Shown here: positions 24,292-38,947 of the stretch, piece by piece | Layout of the letters: each line of letters opens with the position of its first letter | Numbering within the stretch: the stretch's first letter is position 1 | Source: Ricinus communis | Taxonomy: Eukaryota > Streptophyta > Magnoliopsida > Malpighiales > Euphorbiaceae | NCBI RefSeq assembly: GCF_019578655.1 | Contig: NC_063259.1 | Span: 13,544,489-13,608,488 of the forward strand | Reading direction: 5' to 3' | Length of the DNA: 64,000 bases | Program-made: the position numbers and the translations under genes | Notes under the pieces: model-generated | Database searches by the model: none | What the model was told of the DNA's origin: nothing | The model's input: the letters and a program-made list of their open reading frames with translations, nothing else

Positions 24292-27200
24292 TCACTGATT
24301 CATAAATATACACGTTTTACGGAGTTATTTTCTTATATTGTCAAATATACCCCTTTTACAAGGTTATTTTCTCATGTTATAAAATTAACCCATTTAAGTG
24401 GTTGTTTTCTCAAACTCACAAATATACCAAAATTATGGGGTTATTTTCTCCGATTGATAAATATCTCCGTATTACAGGGTCATTTTCTAATATTTATACA
24501 TATACCCCTCTTATGGGGTTGTTCTCTTATATTAAAAAATTTATCACTTCTACAAGGTTATTTTTTAGACTGGCAATTACACTACTTTTACGGGATTTTT
24601 TTCTCATATTATAAAATTAATCCTTTTAAGGGGTTATTCATACTCACAAATATACCATAATTACGGGCTTATTTTCTCATATTCATAAATATCATCGTAT
24701 TATGGGGTTGTTTTCTAATATTTATAAATATACCACTCTTATGGGGTTGTTTTCTCACATTTAAAAATTTACCCCTTCTTTGAGATTGTTTTCTTAGACT
24801 GGCAATTACACTACTTTAATGGGGTTATTTTCTCAGATTCATAAACATACACGCTTTACGGGCTTATTTTCTTATATTGATAAATATACTATTTTTACGG
24901 TGTCATTTTCTCATATTAAATTATTAGCACTATTATTGGATTGTTTTCTCAAAATGATAAATATACACATTTTACGGGGTTATTTTCTTATATTGACAAA
25001 TATACCCCTTTTATAGGGTTGTTTTCTCATATTATAAAATTAACCTATTTAAGGGGTTATTTTCTCATACTCACAAATATACTACAATTATGGGATTATT
25101 TTCTCCGATTGATAAATATCCCGTATTATGGTATTTTTTTCTAATATTTATAAATATATCCTCATTATGAGGTTGTTTTCTTATATTAAAAATTTATCAC
25201 TTCTACAAGGCTATTTTCTTAGACTCGCAATTAGACTACTTTTACGGGGTTGTTTTTCCAAATTCATAAATATACACCTTTTACGAAGTTATTTTCTTAA
25301 TATTGATAAATATACCACTTTTACAGGATCGTTTTATCATATTAAATTATTAGCACAATTATGGAGTTATTTGTTCAAATTCATAAATATACACGTGTTA
25401 TGGAGTTATTTTCTTATATTGACAAATATACCCCTTTTACGGGGCTGTTTTCTCATGTTATAAAATTAATCCATTTAAGGGGTTGTTTTCTCATGCTTAC
25501 AAATACACCATAATTATGGGATTATTTTCTCAGATTCATAAATATCACCGTATTACGGGGTCGTTTTCTGATATTTATAAATATACCCCTTTTACGGGGT
25601 TGTTTTCTCATATTATAAAATTTACCCCTTCTATGGGTTTTTTTTCTTAGACTCACAATTACACTACTTTTATGAGGTTGTTTTCTCATATTCATAAATA
25701 TACACATTTTACGAAGTTATTTTCTTATATTGATAAATATTCCACTTTGACGGGATCGTTTTCTCATATTAAATTATTAGCACTATTATGGGGTTATTTT
25801 CTCAAATTCATAAATATACATGCTTTACGGGATTATTTTTTATATTGACAAAAATTCCCCCTTTACTAGGTTGTTTTCTCATAGTTTAAAATTAATCCAT
25901 TTAAGGGGTTATTTTCTCATACTCACAAAAATAACACAATTACGGGGTTATTTTCTGAGATTTATAAATATCACCGTATTACGTGGTTGTTTTCTAATAT
26001 TTATAAATATACCCATCTTACGTGGTTGTTTTCTCATATTAAAAAATTTACCCCTTCGACGGGATTGTTTTCTTAGACTGGCAATTATACTACTTTAATG
26101 GGGTTGTTTTCTCAGATTCATAAATATACATATTTTACGGGGTTATTTTTTTATATTGATAAATGTACCACTTTGACGGTATCGTTTTCTCATATTAAAA
26201 TATTTACCCCCTTTTACGAGTCTTTTTATTAAACTCGCAATTACACTACTTTTACGGGGTTATTTTATCAGTTTCATAAATATATACGTTTTACGGGGTT
26301 ATTTTCTTATATTGATAAATATGCCCCTTTTACGGGGTTATTTTCTCATATTATAAAATTAACCCATTTAAGGGGTTGTTTTCTCATACTCATAAATATA
26401 CCATAATTATGGGGTTATTTTCTGAGATTCATAAATATCCCCGTATTATGGGGTTGTTTTCTCATATTAAAAAATTTACCCCTTCTATGATGTTGTTTTC
26501 TTAGGCTGGCAATTACATTACTTTTACGGGGTTGTTCTCATAGATTCATAAATATACACGTTTTACAGGGTTATTTTCTTATATTGACAGCTATATCCCT
26601 TTTCCAAGGTTATTTTCTCATACTCACAAATATACCATAATTACGAGGTTATTTTCTCATATTCATAAATATCCCCGTGTTACAGGGTTGTTATCTCATA
26701 TTAAAAAATTTACCCCTTCTACGAAACTGTTTTCTTAGACTGGCAATTACACTACATTGATGGGTAGTTTTTTGAGATTCATAAATATACACATTTTACG
26801 AAATTATTTTCTTAATATTGACAAATATACAACTTTTATGGGGTCATTTTCTCATATTAAATTATTAGCACTATTATGGGGTTGCTTTCTCAAATTGATA
26901 AATATACACGTCTTATAGGGTTATTTCTTATATTGTCAAATATACCCCTTTGACGGGGTTGTTTTCTCAAACTCATAAATATCCCACAGTTACGGGGTTA
27001 TTTTCTCCGATTGAAAAATATTTCCGTATTACGGGGTTGTTTTTCAATATTTTAAATATACCCCTCTTACGGGGTTATTTTTTTATATTAAAAATTTACC
27101 ACTTCTACAAGGCTGTTTTCTTAGACTCGCAATTAAACTGCTTTTACGGGGTTGATTTTTTCAGATTCATAAATATACACATTTTATGATGTTATTTTCT

Positions 27201-27741
27201 TAATATTGATAAATATACCACTTTTCTGGGGTCGTTTCCTCATATTAAATTATTAGCACTGTTAAGGGGTTATTTTCTCAAATTCATAAATATACACATT
27301 TTTTACGGGATTATTTTCTTATATTAACAAATATACCCCTTTTACGAGGTTGTTCTCTCATATTATAAAGTTAACCCTTTTAAGGGGTTGTCTTCTCATA
27401 CTCACAAATGTACCATAATTATAGGGTTATTTTCTCAGATTCATAAATATCATCGTATTACGGGATTGTTTTCTAATATTTATAAATATACCCCTCTTAC
27501 GGGGTTGTTTTATCATATTAAAAAATTTACCCCTTCTACGGGGCTGCTTTCTTAGATTGGCAATTACACTACTTTTACAGGATTATTTTTTCAGATTAAA
27601 AAATATACACGTTTTACGGTGTTATTTTTTTATATTGACAAATATACCCCTTTTACGGGGTTGTTTTCTCATATTATAAAATTAATTCATTTAAGGGATT
27701 GTTTTCTCAAACTCACAAATATACCAAAATTATGGGGTTAT

Positions 27742-27911
27742 TATAATACCCGAAATTTTTATTTTAATAATAATAATAATATTAGTAGTAATTAATAAAT
27801 GAGTTTTTTTAAAATTATTTTTATTTTATTTTTATTTGATTTAATTGAGATGATTTAAAATAGAATTTCAATGCTATATAAAAATAAAGGAGTTATTTTT
27901 TATATCTAATT
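27742..27911 (+). mobile_element. LTR start fragment inside the satellite
   Basis: About 170 bp begin TATAATACCCGAAATTTTT and match the first ~160 bp of the element 2 LTR (20666 to about 20826), including AATAAAGGAGTTATTT. It starts immediately after GGGGTTAT of a D monomer, the position where other elements inserted. It then joins an A2-type monomer instead of the expected E. No partner end or target duplication is present. This looks like an old insertion reduced by deletion, or an LTR piece captured during repair. Confidence 0.8.
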
Positions 27912-29767
27912 ACGGGTTTATTTTTCCAGATTCATAAGTATAAACCTTTTACAAAGTTATTTTCTTCATATTGATAAATATACCACTTTTATGGGGTCGT
28001 ATTCTCATATTAAATTATTAGTATTATTATGGAATTATTTTCTCAAATTTATAAATATAAATGTGTTACGGAGTTATTTTCTTATATTGACAAATATACC
28101 TCTTTTACGACGTTATTTTCTCATAATATAAAATTAATCCATTTAAGAGGTTATTTTCTCATACTCACAAATATACCATAATTTACGGGGTTATTTTCTC
28201 AGATTCATAAATATCATTATTTTAAGGGGTTGTTTTCTAATATTTATAAATATACCCCTCTTACAGGGTTATTTGCTCATATTAAAAGATTTACCCCTTC
28301 TAATGGGATGTTTTCTTAGACTCGCAATTACACTAGTTTTATGGGGTTATTTTTCCTGATTCATAAATATACACGCTTTATGTAGTTATTTTCTTATATT
28401 GATAAATATACCATTTTTACAGGGTTGTTTTCTCATATTAAATTATTAGCACTATTATGGGGTTGTTTTCTCAAATTGATAAATATACAACTTTTATGGG
28501 GTTATTTTCTTATATGAAAAATATACCACTTTTACGGGGTTGTTTTCTCATATTATAAAATTAATCCATTTAACAGGTTTTCTCATACTCACAAATACAC
28601 CATAATTACAGGGTTATTTTCTTATATTCATAAATATCATTGCATTACGTGGTTGTTTTCTAATATTTATAAATATACCCCTCTTACGGGGTTGTTTTCT
28701 CAGATTAAAAAATTTACCCTTTCTACAATGCTAATTTTCTTAGACTAGCAATTATACTACTTTTACGGGGTCATCTTTTCATATGAAATTATTAGCACTA
28801 TTATGTGGCTATTTTCACAAATTCATAAATATACACGTTTTACGGAGTTATTTTTTGATATTTTAAAATTAACACATTTAATGGGCTGTTTTCTCATACT
28901 CATAAATACACCACAATTACGAGGTTATTTTCTCAAATTTATAAAGATCACCGTATTACGGGGTTGTTTTCCAATATTTATAAATACACCCCTCTTACGG
29001 GGTTATTTGCTCATATTAAAAGATTTACCCCTTCTACGGGGTTGTTTTCTTAGATTTGCAATTATACTACTTTTACAGGGTTGTTTTCTCAGATTCATAA
29101 ATATACACGTTTCATGTGGTTATTTTATTATATTGACAAATATATGCCTTTTACGGGGTTCTTTTCTTATATTATAAAATTAACCCATTTAAGGGGTTGT
29201 TTTCTCGTACTCATAAATATACCACAATTACGGGGTTATTTTCTCAGATTCATAAATATCACCGTGTTACAGAGTTCTTTTCTAATATATACAAATATAC
29301 CCTTCTTACGGGGTTGTTTTCTCATATTAAAACAATTACTCCTTTTACAGGGCTGTTTTCTTAGACTAGCAATTACACTATTATTATGGGGTTACTTTCT
29401 CAAATTCATAAATATACACGTTTTACGGGGTTATTTTCTTATATTGACAAATATACTCCTTTTATGGTGTTGTTTTCTCATATTACAAAATTAACCACTT
29501 AAGGGGTTGTTTTCTCATACTCACAAACATACCAAAATTACGAGGTTGTTTTCTAATATTTATACATATAACCATCTTATGGGGTTATTTTCTCATATTA
29601 AAAAATTTACCTCTTTTATGATGCTGCTTTCTTAGACTGGCAATTGCACTACTTTTACGGGGTTGTTTTCTCAGATTCATAAATATACACGTTTTATGGA
29701 GTTATTTTCTTAGATTGATAAATATACCACTTTGACGGGGTCGTTTTCTCATATTAAATTATTAGCA

Positions 29768-29835
29768 GAAAATAAAAAAAGAAAATAAGGCGAGGCTCAA
29801 ACGAGGAAAGGCTTACGGCTCATTGGGGTAGAGGT
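29768..29835 (+). other. 68-bp foreign insert, possible plastid rRNA-derived fragment
   Basis: An X monomer is interrupted after TTATTAGCA and resumes with ATTATGGGGTTATTTTC, losing two bases. The insert contains AAACGAGGAAAGGCTTACGG. From memory this matches the 5' end of plant plastid 23S rRNA (starting TTCAAACGAGGAAAGG). The remainder (an A-rich start, and CTCATTGGGGTAGAGGT at the end) is not placed with confidence. No target duplication is seen. If confirmed, it is a short nuclear plastid DNA insert, probably repair filler. It is not a working rRNA gene. Confidence 0.5.
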
Positions 29836-32800
29836 ATTATGGGGTTATTTTCTCAAATTCATAAATATACACCTTTTATGGGTTATTTTCTTATATTGAC
29901 AAATATACTCCTTTTACGTGGTTGTTTTCTGATATTTTAAAATTAACCCATTTAATGGGTTGTTTTCTCATACTTACAAATATACCATGATTACAGGGTT
30001 ATTTTCTCAGATTCAGAAATATCCTCGTATTACGGGAGTGTTATCTCATATTAAAAAAATTTACCCCTTCTGCAAAGCTGTTTTCTTAAACTGGCAATTG
30101 CACTACTTTGACGGGGTAGTTGTTCATATTCATAAATATACACGTATTACGGGATTATTTTATCATATTATAAAATTAACCCATAAGAGGTTGTTTTCTC
30201 CTACTCACAAATATACCACAATTACGGGATTATTTTCTAAGATTCATAGAAATCACTGTATTACGGGGTTGTTTTCTAATATTTATAAATATACCCCTCT
30301 TACTGGGTTGTTTTCTCATATTAAAAAATTTACCCCTTCTTACGGGGCTGTTTTCTTAGACTGACAATTACACTACTTTGATGTGGTTGTTTTCTCAAAT
30401 TCATAAATATACACGTTTTACGGGGTTATTTTCTTATATTGATAAATAAACCCCTTTTACAGAGTTATTTTATAATATTATAAAATTAACCCATTTAATG
30501 TGTTGTCTTCTCATACTCACAAATATACCACAATTATGGGGTTATTTACTCAGATTCATAAATATCTCTATATTACAGGATTGCTATCTCATATTAAATA
30601 ATTTACCCATTCTATGAAGATGTTTTCTTAGACTGGCAATTACACTATTTTGATGGGATAGTTTTTCAGATTCATAAATATACAAGTATTACGGAGTTAT
30701 TTTCTTAAAATTGATAAACATACTACTTTTACAAGGTCGTTTTTTTCATACTAAATTATTAGCACTATTATGGGATTATTTTTTTAAATTCATAAATATA
30801 AAGGTTTTACGGGGTTATTTTCTTATATTGATTAATATACTCCTTTTACAAGGTTGTTTTCTCATATTATAAGATTAACCCATTTAAGGGGTTATGTTCT
30901 TACACTCACAAATATAGTAAAATTACGAGGTTATTTTCTCAGATTCATAAATAGCATCGTATTACGGGGTTGTTTTCTAATATTTATAAATATACTCCTC
31001 TTTCGGGGTTATTTGCTCATACTAAAAAATTTACCCCTTCTACGGGGCTGTTTTCTCAGACTGGCAATTACACTATTTTTACGGGGTTGTTTTCTCATAT
31101 TCATAAATATACACGTTTTACTGGGTTATTTAATTATATTGACAAATATACCTCTTTTACGGGATTATTTTCTCATATTATAAAATTAACCCATTTACGG
31201 GGTTGTTTTCTCATACTCACAAATATACCACAATTACGGGGCTATTTTCTCAGATTCATAAATATCACCGTATTACAGGGTTGTTTTCTAATATTTAGAA
31301 TTATACCTCTATTACGGGATTGTTTTCTCATATTAAAATATTTACCCGTTCTACGAGGCTATTTTCTTAGACTGGCAATTACACTACTTTGATGGGGTAA
31401 CTTTTTCATATTCATAAATATACACGTTTTACGAAGTTATTTTCTTAATATTGGTAAATATACCACTTTTACAGGGTTATTTTTTTCATATTAAATTATT
31501 AGCACTATTATGGGGTTATTTTCTTAAATTCATAAATATAAACGTTTTACGGGGTTATTTTCTTTTATTGACTAATATACTCCTTTTACGGGGTTGTTCT
31601 CTCATATTATAAAATTAACCCATTTAAGGGGTTGTTTTCTCATACTAACAAATATAACATAATTACGGGGTTATTTTCTTAGATTCATAAATATCATCGT
31701 ATTACAGGATTGTTTTTTTAATATTTATAAATATACCCCTCTTACGGGGCTGTTTTCTCATATTAAAAAATTTACCCCTTTTTACGGAACTGTTTTCTTA
31801 GACTGGCAATTACACTACTTTTATGGGGTTGTTTTCTCAAATTCATAAATATACACGTTTTACAGGGTTATTTTCTTATATTAATAAATATACCATTTTG
31901 ATGGGGTAGTTTTCTCATATTAAATTATTAGCACTGTTATGGGGTTATTTTCTCAAATTCACAAATATACATATTTTACGGGGTTATTTTCTCAGATTCA
32001 TAAATATCACCGTACTACCGGGTTGTTTTCTAATATTTATAAATATACACCTTTTACAAGGTTGGTTTCTCATATTCGAAAATTTACCCATTCTACGGGA
32101 TTGTTTTCTTAGACTGGCAATTACACTACTTTGATGAGGTGGTTTTCTCATATTCATAAATATACACGTTTTACGGGTTATTTCTTATATGGATAAATAT
32201 ACCACTTTGACGGGGTCGTTTTCTCATATTAAATTATTTGTCCTATTATGAGGTTATTTTCTCAAATTTATTACTATACACGTTTTACAGGGTTATTTTC
32301 TTATATTGATAAAAAATACTCTTTTTACAGGTTTATTTTCTCATATTATAAAATTAACCCATTTAAGGGGTTATTTTCTCATACTCACACATATACCACA
32401 ATAACGAGGTTATTTTCTAAAATTCATAAATATCTCCGTATTACGGGCTTGTTTTCTAATATTTATAAATATATCCCTCTTACGGGGTTGTTTTCTCATA
32501 TTAAAAATTTACCCCTTCTTCGTGGCTATTTTCTTAGAATCGCAATTACACTACTTTTACGGGGCTGTTTACTCATATTCATAAATATACAAGTTTTATG
32601 GAGTTATTTTCTTACATTGATAAATATACCACTTTGACAGGGTCATTTTCTCATATTAAATTATTAGCATTATTCTAGGCTTATTTTCTCAAATTCATAA
32701 ATATACAAATTTTCCAGGATTATTTTCTTATATTGACAAATATACCCCTTTTACGGAGTTGTTTTCTCATATTATAAAATTAATCCATTTAAGGAATTGT

Positions 32801-33249
32801 TTTCTCATATTCACAAATATACCAAAATTACAGAGTTATTTTATATGATTGATAAATAACCCCGTATTACGGGGTTGTTTCCTAATATTAAAAAATTTAC
32901 CCCTTCTATGCGGCTGTTTTCTCAGACTGACAATAACACTACTTTGATGGGATAGTTTTCTCATATTCATAAATATACACGTTTTACAGAGTTATTTTCT
33001 TAATATTGATAAATATACCACTTTTACGGGGTCGTTTTCTCATATTAAATTTTTAGCACTATTATGGGGTTATTTTCTCAAATTAATAACTATATACGTT
33101 TTACGAGATTATTTTCTTATGTTGACAAATATATCTCTTTTACGGGGTCGTTTTCTCATATTATAAAATTAACAAATTTTATGGGTGGTTTTCTCATACT
33201 CACAAATATACCACAATTACAGGGTCATTTTATCATATAAAATTATTAG

Positions 33250-34110
33250 CAATATTATGGGGTTGTTATCTCAAATTGATAAACATACATGTTTTATGGG
33301 GTTATTTTCTTATATTGACAAATATACCCCTTTTATGGGGTTGTTTCCTCATACTCACAAATATACTACAAATTATGGGGCTATTTTCTCCGATTGATAA
33401 ATATCCCCGTATTACAGGGTTGTTTTCTAATATTTATAAATATATCCTCCTACGGGGTTATTTTCTCATATTATAAAATTTACTCCTTCCACAAGGCTGT
33501 TTACTTAGACTCGCATTTACACAACTTTTACAGGGTTGTTTTTTCAAATTCATAAACGTAAACCTATTACAGAGATATTTTCTTAATATTTATAAATATA
33601 AAACTTTTACGGCGTCATTTTCTCATATTAAATTATAAGCACCATTATGGGATTATTTTCTCAAATTCATAAATATACACCTTTTATGGGGCTATTTTCT
33701 TATATTGACAAATATACCCTTTTTAGAGGGTTGTTTTCTCATATTATAAAATTAACCCATTTAAGGAGTTGTTTTCTCATACTCACAAATATATCACAAT
33801 TACAGGATTATTTTCTCATATTAATAAATATCAATGTATTACGGAGTTGTTTTCTAGTATTTATAAATATACCCCTCTTACAGGGTTGTTTTCTGATATT
33901 AAAAAGTTTACCCCTTCTACGGGGATGTTTTCTTAGACTGGCAATTACACTATTTTTACGAGGTTATTTTCTCATATTAATAAATATCACCGTATTATGG
34001 AGTTGTTTTCTAATATTTATAAATATACCCCTATTACAGGGTTGTTTTCTCATATTAAAAAATCTATCCCATCTACGAGACTGTTTTCTTAGACTGTCAA
34101 TTACACTACT
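33250..34110 (+). repeat. Satellite ~1-kb tandem duplication, copy 1
   Basis: This shares rare variants with about 34240-34980: TTTTCTCCGATTGATAAATA, AGAGATATTTTCTTAATATT, TTTTACGGCGTCATTTTC and TCAATGTATTACGGAG. The offset is about 973 bp at first and 1012 bp later because copy 2 has one more C monomer. Copy 1 additionally repeats E-F-G-H at about 33960-34110. Confidence 0.85.
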
Positions 34111-34239
34111 TTAATGGGGTTATTTTCTTAGATTCATAAATATACACGTTTTACGAGGTTATTTTCTTAGATTCATAAATATACTATTTTGACGGGGTCG
34201 TTTTAACAAATTAAATTATTAGCATTATTCTAGGGTTAT

Positions 34240-34980
34240 TTTCTCAAATTGATAAATATACACGTTTTATGGGGTTATTATCTTATATTGACAAGTATAC
34301 CCCTCTTATGGGGTTGTTTTCTCATATTATAAAATTAACCAATTTAAGGGGTTATTTTCTCATATTCACAAATATACCACAAATTACGGGGTTATTTTCT
34401 CCGATTGATAAATATCCCCGTATTACAGGGTTGTTTTCTAATATTTATAAATATATCCCTCTTACGGGGTTATTTTCTCATATAATAAAATTTACCCCTT
34501 CTACAAGGCTATTTTCTTAGACTCGCAATTACACTACTTTTACGGGGTTGTTTTTTCAGATTCATAAATGTAAACCTTTTACAGAGATATTTTCTTAATA
34601 TTTATAAATATATAACTTTTACGGCGTCATTTTCTCATATTAAATTATTAGCACTATTATGGGATTATTTTCTCAAATTCATAAATATACACCTTTTACG
34701 AGGCTATTTTCTTATATTGACAAATATACCCCTTTTACGGGGTTGTTTTCTCATATTATAAAATTAACCCATTTAAAGAGTTGTTTTCTCATACTCACAA
34801 ATATATCACAATTACAGGATTATTTTCTCATATTAATAAATATCAATGTATTACGGAGTTGTTTTCTAGTATTTATAAATATACCCCTCTTACAGGGTTG
34901 TTTTCTGATATTAAAAAATTTACCCCTTATACGGGGATGTTTTCTTAGACTGGCAATTACACTATTTTTACGGGGTTATT
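34240..34980 (+). repeat. Satellite ~1-kb tandem duplication, copy 2
   Basis: This is the second copy of the block above, retaining the C monomer missing from copy 1 and lacking the extra E-F-G-H set. Point differences are few, so the event is recent relative to monomer divergence. Confidence 0.85.
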
Positions 34981-36373
34981 TTCGAAGATTCATAAATATA
35001 CACGTTTTACGGAGTTATTTTTTGTATTGATAAATATACCACTTTTACGAGGTCGTTTTCTCATATTAAATTATTAGCACTATTATGGGGTTGTTTTCTC
35101 AAATTCATAAATATACACGTTTTACAGGATTATTTTCTTATATTGACAAATATACCCCTTTTTTACGGAGTTGTTTTCTCATATTATAAAATTAACCAAT
35201 TTAAGAAGTTTTTTCTCAAACTCACAAATATACCAATTACGGGGTTATTTTCTCACATTCATAAATATTCCCGTATTACAGGGTTGTTATCTTATATTAG
35301 AAAATTTACCCCTTCTACGAGGCTGTTTTGTTAGACTTGCAATTACACTACTTTGACGAGGTTGTTTTTTCAAATTCATAAATATACACCAGTTACGGAG
35401 TTATTTTCTTAATATTGATAAATATACCACCTTTACTGTTTCGTTTTCTCATATTAAATTATTAGAACTATTATGGGGTTGTTTTCTCAAATTCATAAAT
35501 ATACATATTTTACGGGGTTATTTTCCTATATTGACAAATATACTCTTTTTACGGGGTTGTGTTTCTCATATTATAAAATTAACCAATTTAAGGGGTTGTT
35601 TTCACATACTCACAAATATACCACAGTTACGGGGTTATTTTCTCAATTGCATAAATATCACCGTATTACGTGTTTTCTTTTTATATTTATACATATAAAC
35701 CTCTTACGGGGTTGTTTTCTCATATAAAAAAATCTACCCCTTCTACGGGACTGTTTTCTTATACTGGCAATTATACTACTTTTAACGGGGTTGTTTTCTC
35801 AGATTCATAAATATATACGTTTTACGGGTTATTTTCTTATATTGACAAATATACCTTTTTTACGGGGTTACTTTGTCATATTATAAAATTAACCCACTTA
35901 ATTGGTTGTTTTCTCATACTCACAAATATACCATAATAACGGGGTTATTTTCTTAGATTCATAAATATCACCATATTACGGGGTTATTTTCAGATATTTA
36001 TAAATATACTCCTCTTACGGGGTTGTTTTTCTCATATTAAAAAATTTACCCTTTTTTACGGGGCTGTTTTTGTAGACTGGCAATTACACTACTTTTATGG
36101 GGTTATTTTCTCAGATTCATAAATATAAACATTTTATGGGGTTATTTTCTTATATTGATAAATATATCACTTTGATGGGGTCGTTTTCTCATATTAAATT
36201 ATTAGCACTATTATGGGGTTGTTTTCTCAATTTCATAAATATACACGTTTTACGGGGTTATTTTCTTATATTGACAAATATACTCCTTTTACAGGGTTGT
36301 GTTTCTCATATTATAAAATTAATCAATTTAAGGGATTGTCTTCATATACTCACAAATATACCACAATTACGGG

Positions 36374-36607
36374 GTTATTTTCTTATATTTACAAATATAC
36401 CTCCTTTTACGGGGTTGTTTTCTCATATTATAAAATTAACCCATTTAAGGAGTTATTTTCACATACTCACAAATATAACACAATTATGAGGTTATTTTCT
36501 TATATTTACAAATATACCTCCTTTTACGGAGTTGTTTTCTCATATTATAAAATTAACCCATTTAAGGAGTTATTTTCACATACTCACAAATATACCACAA
36601 TTACGAG
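36374..36607 (+). repeat. Three-monomer (117-bp) tandem duplication
   Basis: Units 36374-36490 and 36491-36607 are nearly identical B-C-D triplets. They share the unusual ATATTTACAAATATACCTCC and AGGAGTTATTTTCACATACT. An exact three-monomer step fits slippage or unequal exchange in register with the 39-bp unit. Confidence 0.9.
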
Positions 36608-38942
36608 GTTATTTTCTCATATGCATAAATATCACTGTATTACGGGGTTATTTTCTAATATTTATACATAAAAACATCTTACGGGGTTGTTTTCTCATAT
36701 TAAAAAATTTACCCCTTCTACGATGTCGTTTTCTTAGATTAGCAATTACACTACTTTTAAGGAGTTGTTTTCTCAGATTTATAAATATACACGTTTTACG
36801 GGGTTATTTTCTTATATTTACAAATATACCCCTTTTACGGGGTTCTTTTATCATATTATAAAATTAACCCATTTAAGTGGTTGTTTTCTCATACTCACAA
36901 ATATACAAAAATTACGAGGTTATTTTATCCAATTGATAAATATCCTCGTATTACATGGTTGTTTTCTAATATATATATATATACAACACTCTTACGAGGT
37001 TGTTTTTTCATATTAAAAATTTTACCCCTTCTACGATGTTATTTTCTTAGACTGGCAATTACACTAGTTTTACGAGAATGTTTTCTCAGATTCATAAATA
37101 TACACGTTTTACGGGGTTATTTTCTTATATTTATAAATATACCACTTTAACGGGGTCGTTTTCTCATACTAAATTATTAGAACTATTATTGTGGTTATTT
37201 TCTCAAATTCATAAATATACACGTTTTACGGAGTTATTTTCTTATACTGATAAATATACCCGTTTTACGGGGTTGTTTTCTTATACTCACACATATACCA
37301 AAATTACGGAGTTATTTTCTTGAATTTATAAATATCATTGTATTACGATATTGTTTTCTAATATTTATAAATATATCCCTCTTACGGGGTTGTTTTCTTA
37401 TATTATAAAATTTACTCCTTCTACGAGGCTGTTTTCTTATACTGGCAATTACACTATTTTTACACGATTTTTTTGTCAAATTCATAAATATACACATTTT
37501 ACAGGGTTATTTTCTTATATTGACAAATATACCTCTTTTACGGGGTTCTTTTCTCATATTATAAAATTAACCCATCTAAGGGGTTGTTTTCTCATACTAA
37601 AAAATATACCAAAATCACGGGCTTATTTTATCCGATTGATAAATGTCCCCGTATTACGGGGTTGTTTTCTAATATTTATAAATATACCACTCTTACGGGG
37701 TTGCTTTCTCATATTAAAGAATTTACCCTTTCTACGAGGTTGTTTTCTTAGACTAGCAATTACACTACTTTTACGGGGTTGTTTTCTTAGATTCATAAAT
37801 ATACACATTTTACGGAGTTATTTTCTTATATTTATAAATATACCACTTTGACGGGATCATTTTCTCATATTAAATTATTAGCACTATTATGGGGTTATTT
37901 TCTCAAATTCAAGAATATATACGTTTTATGGGGTTATTTTCTTATATTGACAAATATACCCCTTTTACGGGGTTATTTTCTCATATTATAAAATTAACCC
38001 ATTTAAGAGGTTGTTTTCTCATACTCTTAAATATACCACAATTATGAGATTATTTTCTCAGATTCATAAATATCACCGTATTACAGGGTTTTTTCTAATA
38101 TTTACAAATATACCCCTCTTACGGGATTGTTTTCTCATATTAAAAAATTTACCCTTTCTACGGGGCTGTTTTCTTAGACTGGCAATTACACTACTTTTTA
38201 GGGGTTGTTTTCTCAGATTCATAAATATACACGCTTTACGGTTTATTTTCTTAGATTGACAGATATACCCCTTTTACAGGGTTCTTTTATCATATTATAA
38301 AATTGACCCATTTAAGTGGTTATTTTCTCATACTCACAAATATACCAAAATAATGGATTTATTTTATCCGATTGATTAATGTTCCCATATTACGAGGTCG
38401 TTTTCTAATATTTATAAATATACCCCTCCTACAGGGTTGCTTTCTCATATTAAAAAATTGACCCCTTCTACGAGGCTGTTTTCTTAGACTCGTAAATATA
38501 CTATTTTTACAGGGTTGTTTTCTCTTATTTATAAATATACACTTTTTTACGGGGTTATTTTCTTACATTGATAAATATACCACTTTTTCGGGTTCGTTTT
38601 CTTATATTAGATTATTAACACTATTATGGGGTCGTTTTCTCAAATTCATAAATATACACGTTTTACGGGGTTATTTTTTTATATTGACAAATATACTCCT
38701 TTTATGAGGTTGTGTTTCTCATAGTATAAACTTAACTAATTCAAGGGGTTGTTTCTACATACTCCCAAATATACCACAGTTACGGGGTGATTTTTCCAAA
38801 TGTATAAATATCACCGTATTACGGGATTGTTTTCTAATATTTATACATATAAACCTCTTATGGGGTTATTTTTTCATATTAAAAAATTTTTCCTTTCTAC
38901 AATGTTATTTTCTTAGACTTGCAATTACACTACTTTTACGGG

Positions 38943-38947
38943 GTTGT
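38943..38947. repeat. Left target-site duplication of element 3
   Basis: GTTGT lies directly before the LTR and matches GTTGT at 41136-41140 perfectly. It occupies positions 7-11 of the satellite monomer. Confidence 0.9.

Larger units (their letters stand above)
24111..38947 (+). repeat. 39-bp satellite array with higher-order repeat (segment 2)
   Basis: This continues the segment-1 array, entering in D phase exactly where segment 1 stopped after C. The 11-monomer order recurs with deletions; versions without F (E directly followed by G) are common, for example near 26450 and 26690. Three small non-satellite pieces interrupt it (24253-24291, 27742-27911, 29768-29835). There are local duplications at 33.2-35.0 kb and 36.37-36.61 kb. 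A variant with an extra base or two in the block (TTGTGTTTCTCAT) marks HORs near 35565, 36300 and 38712. No genes are seen. Confidence 0.96.
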
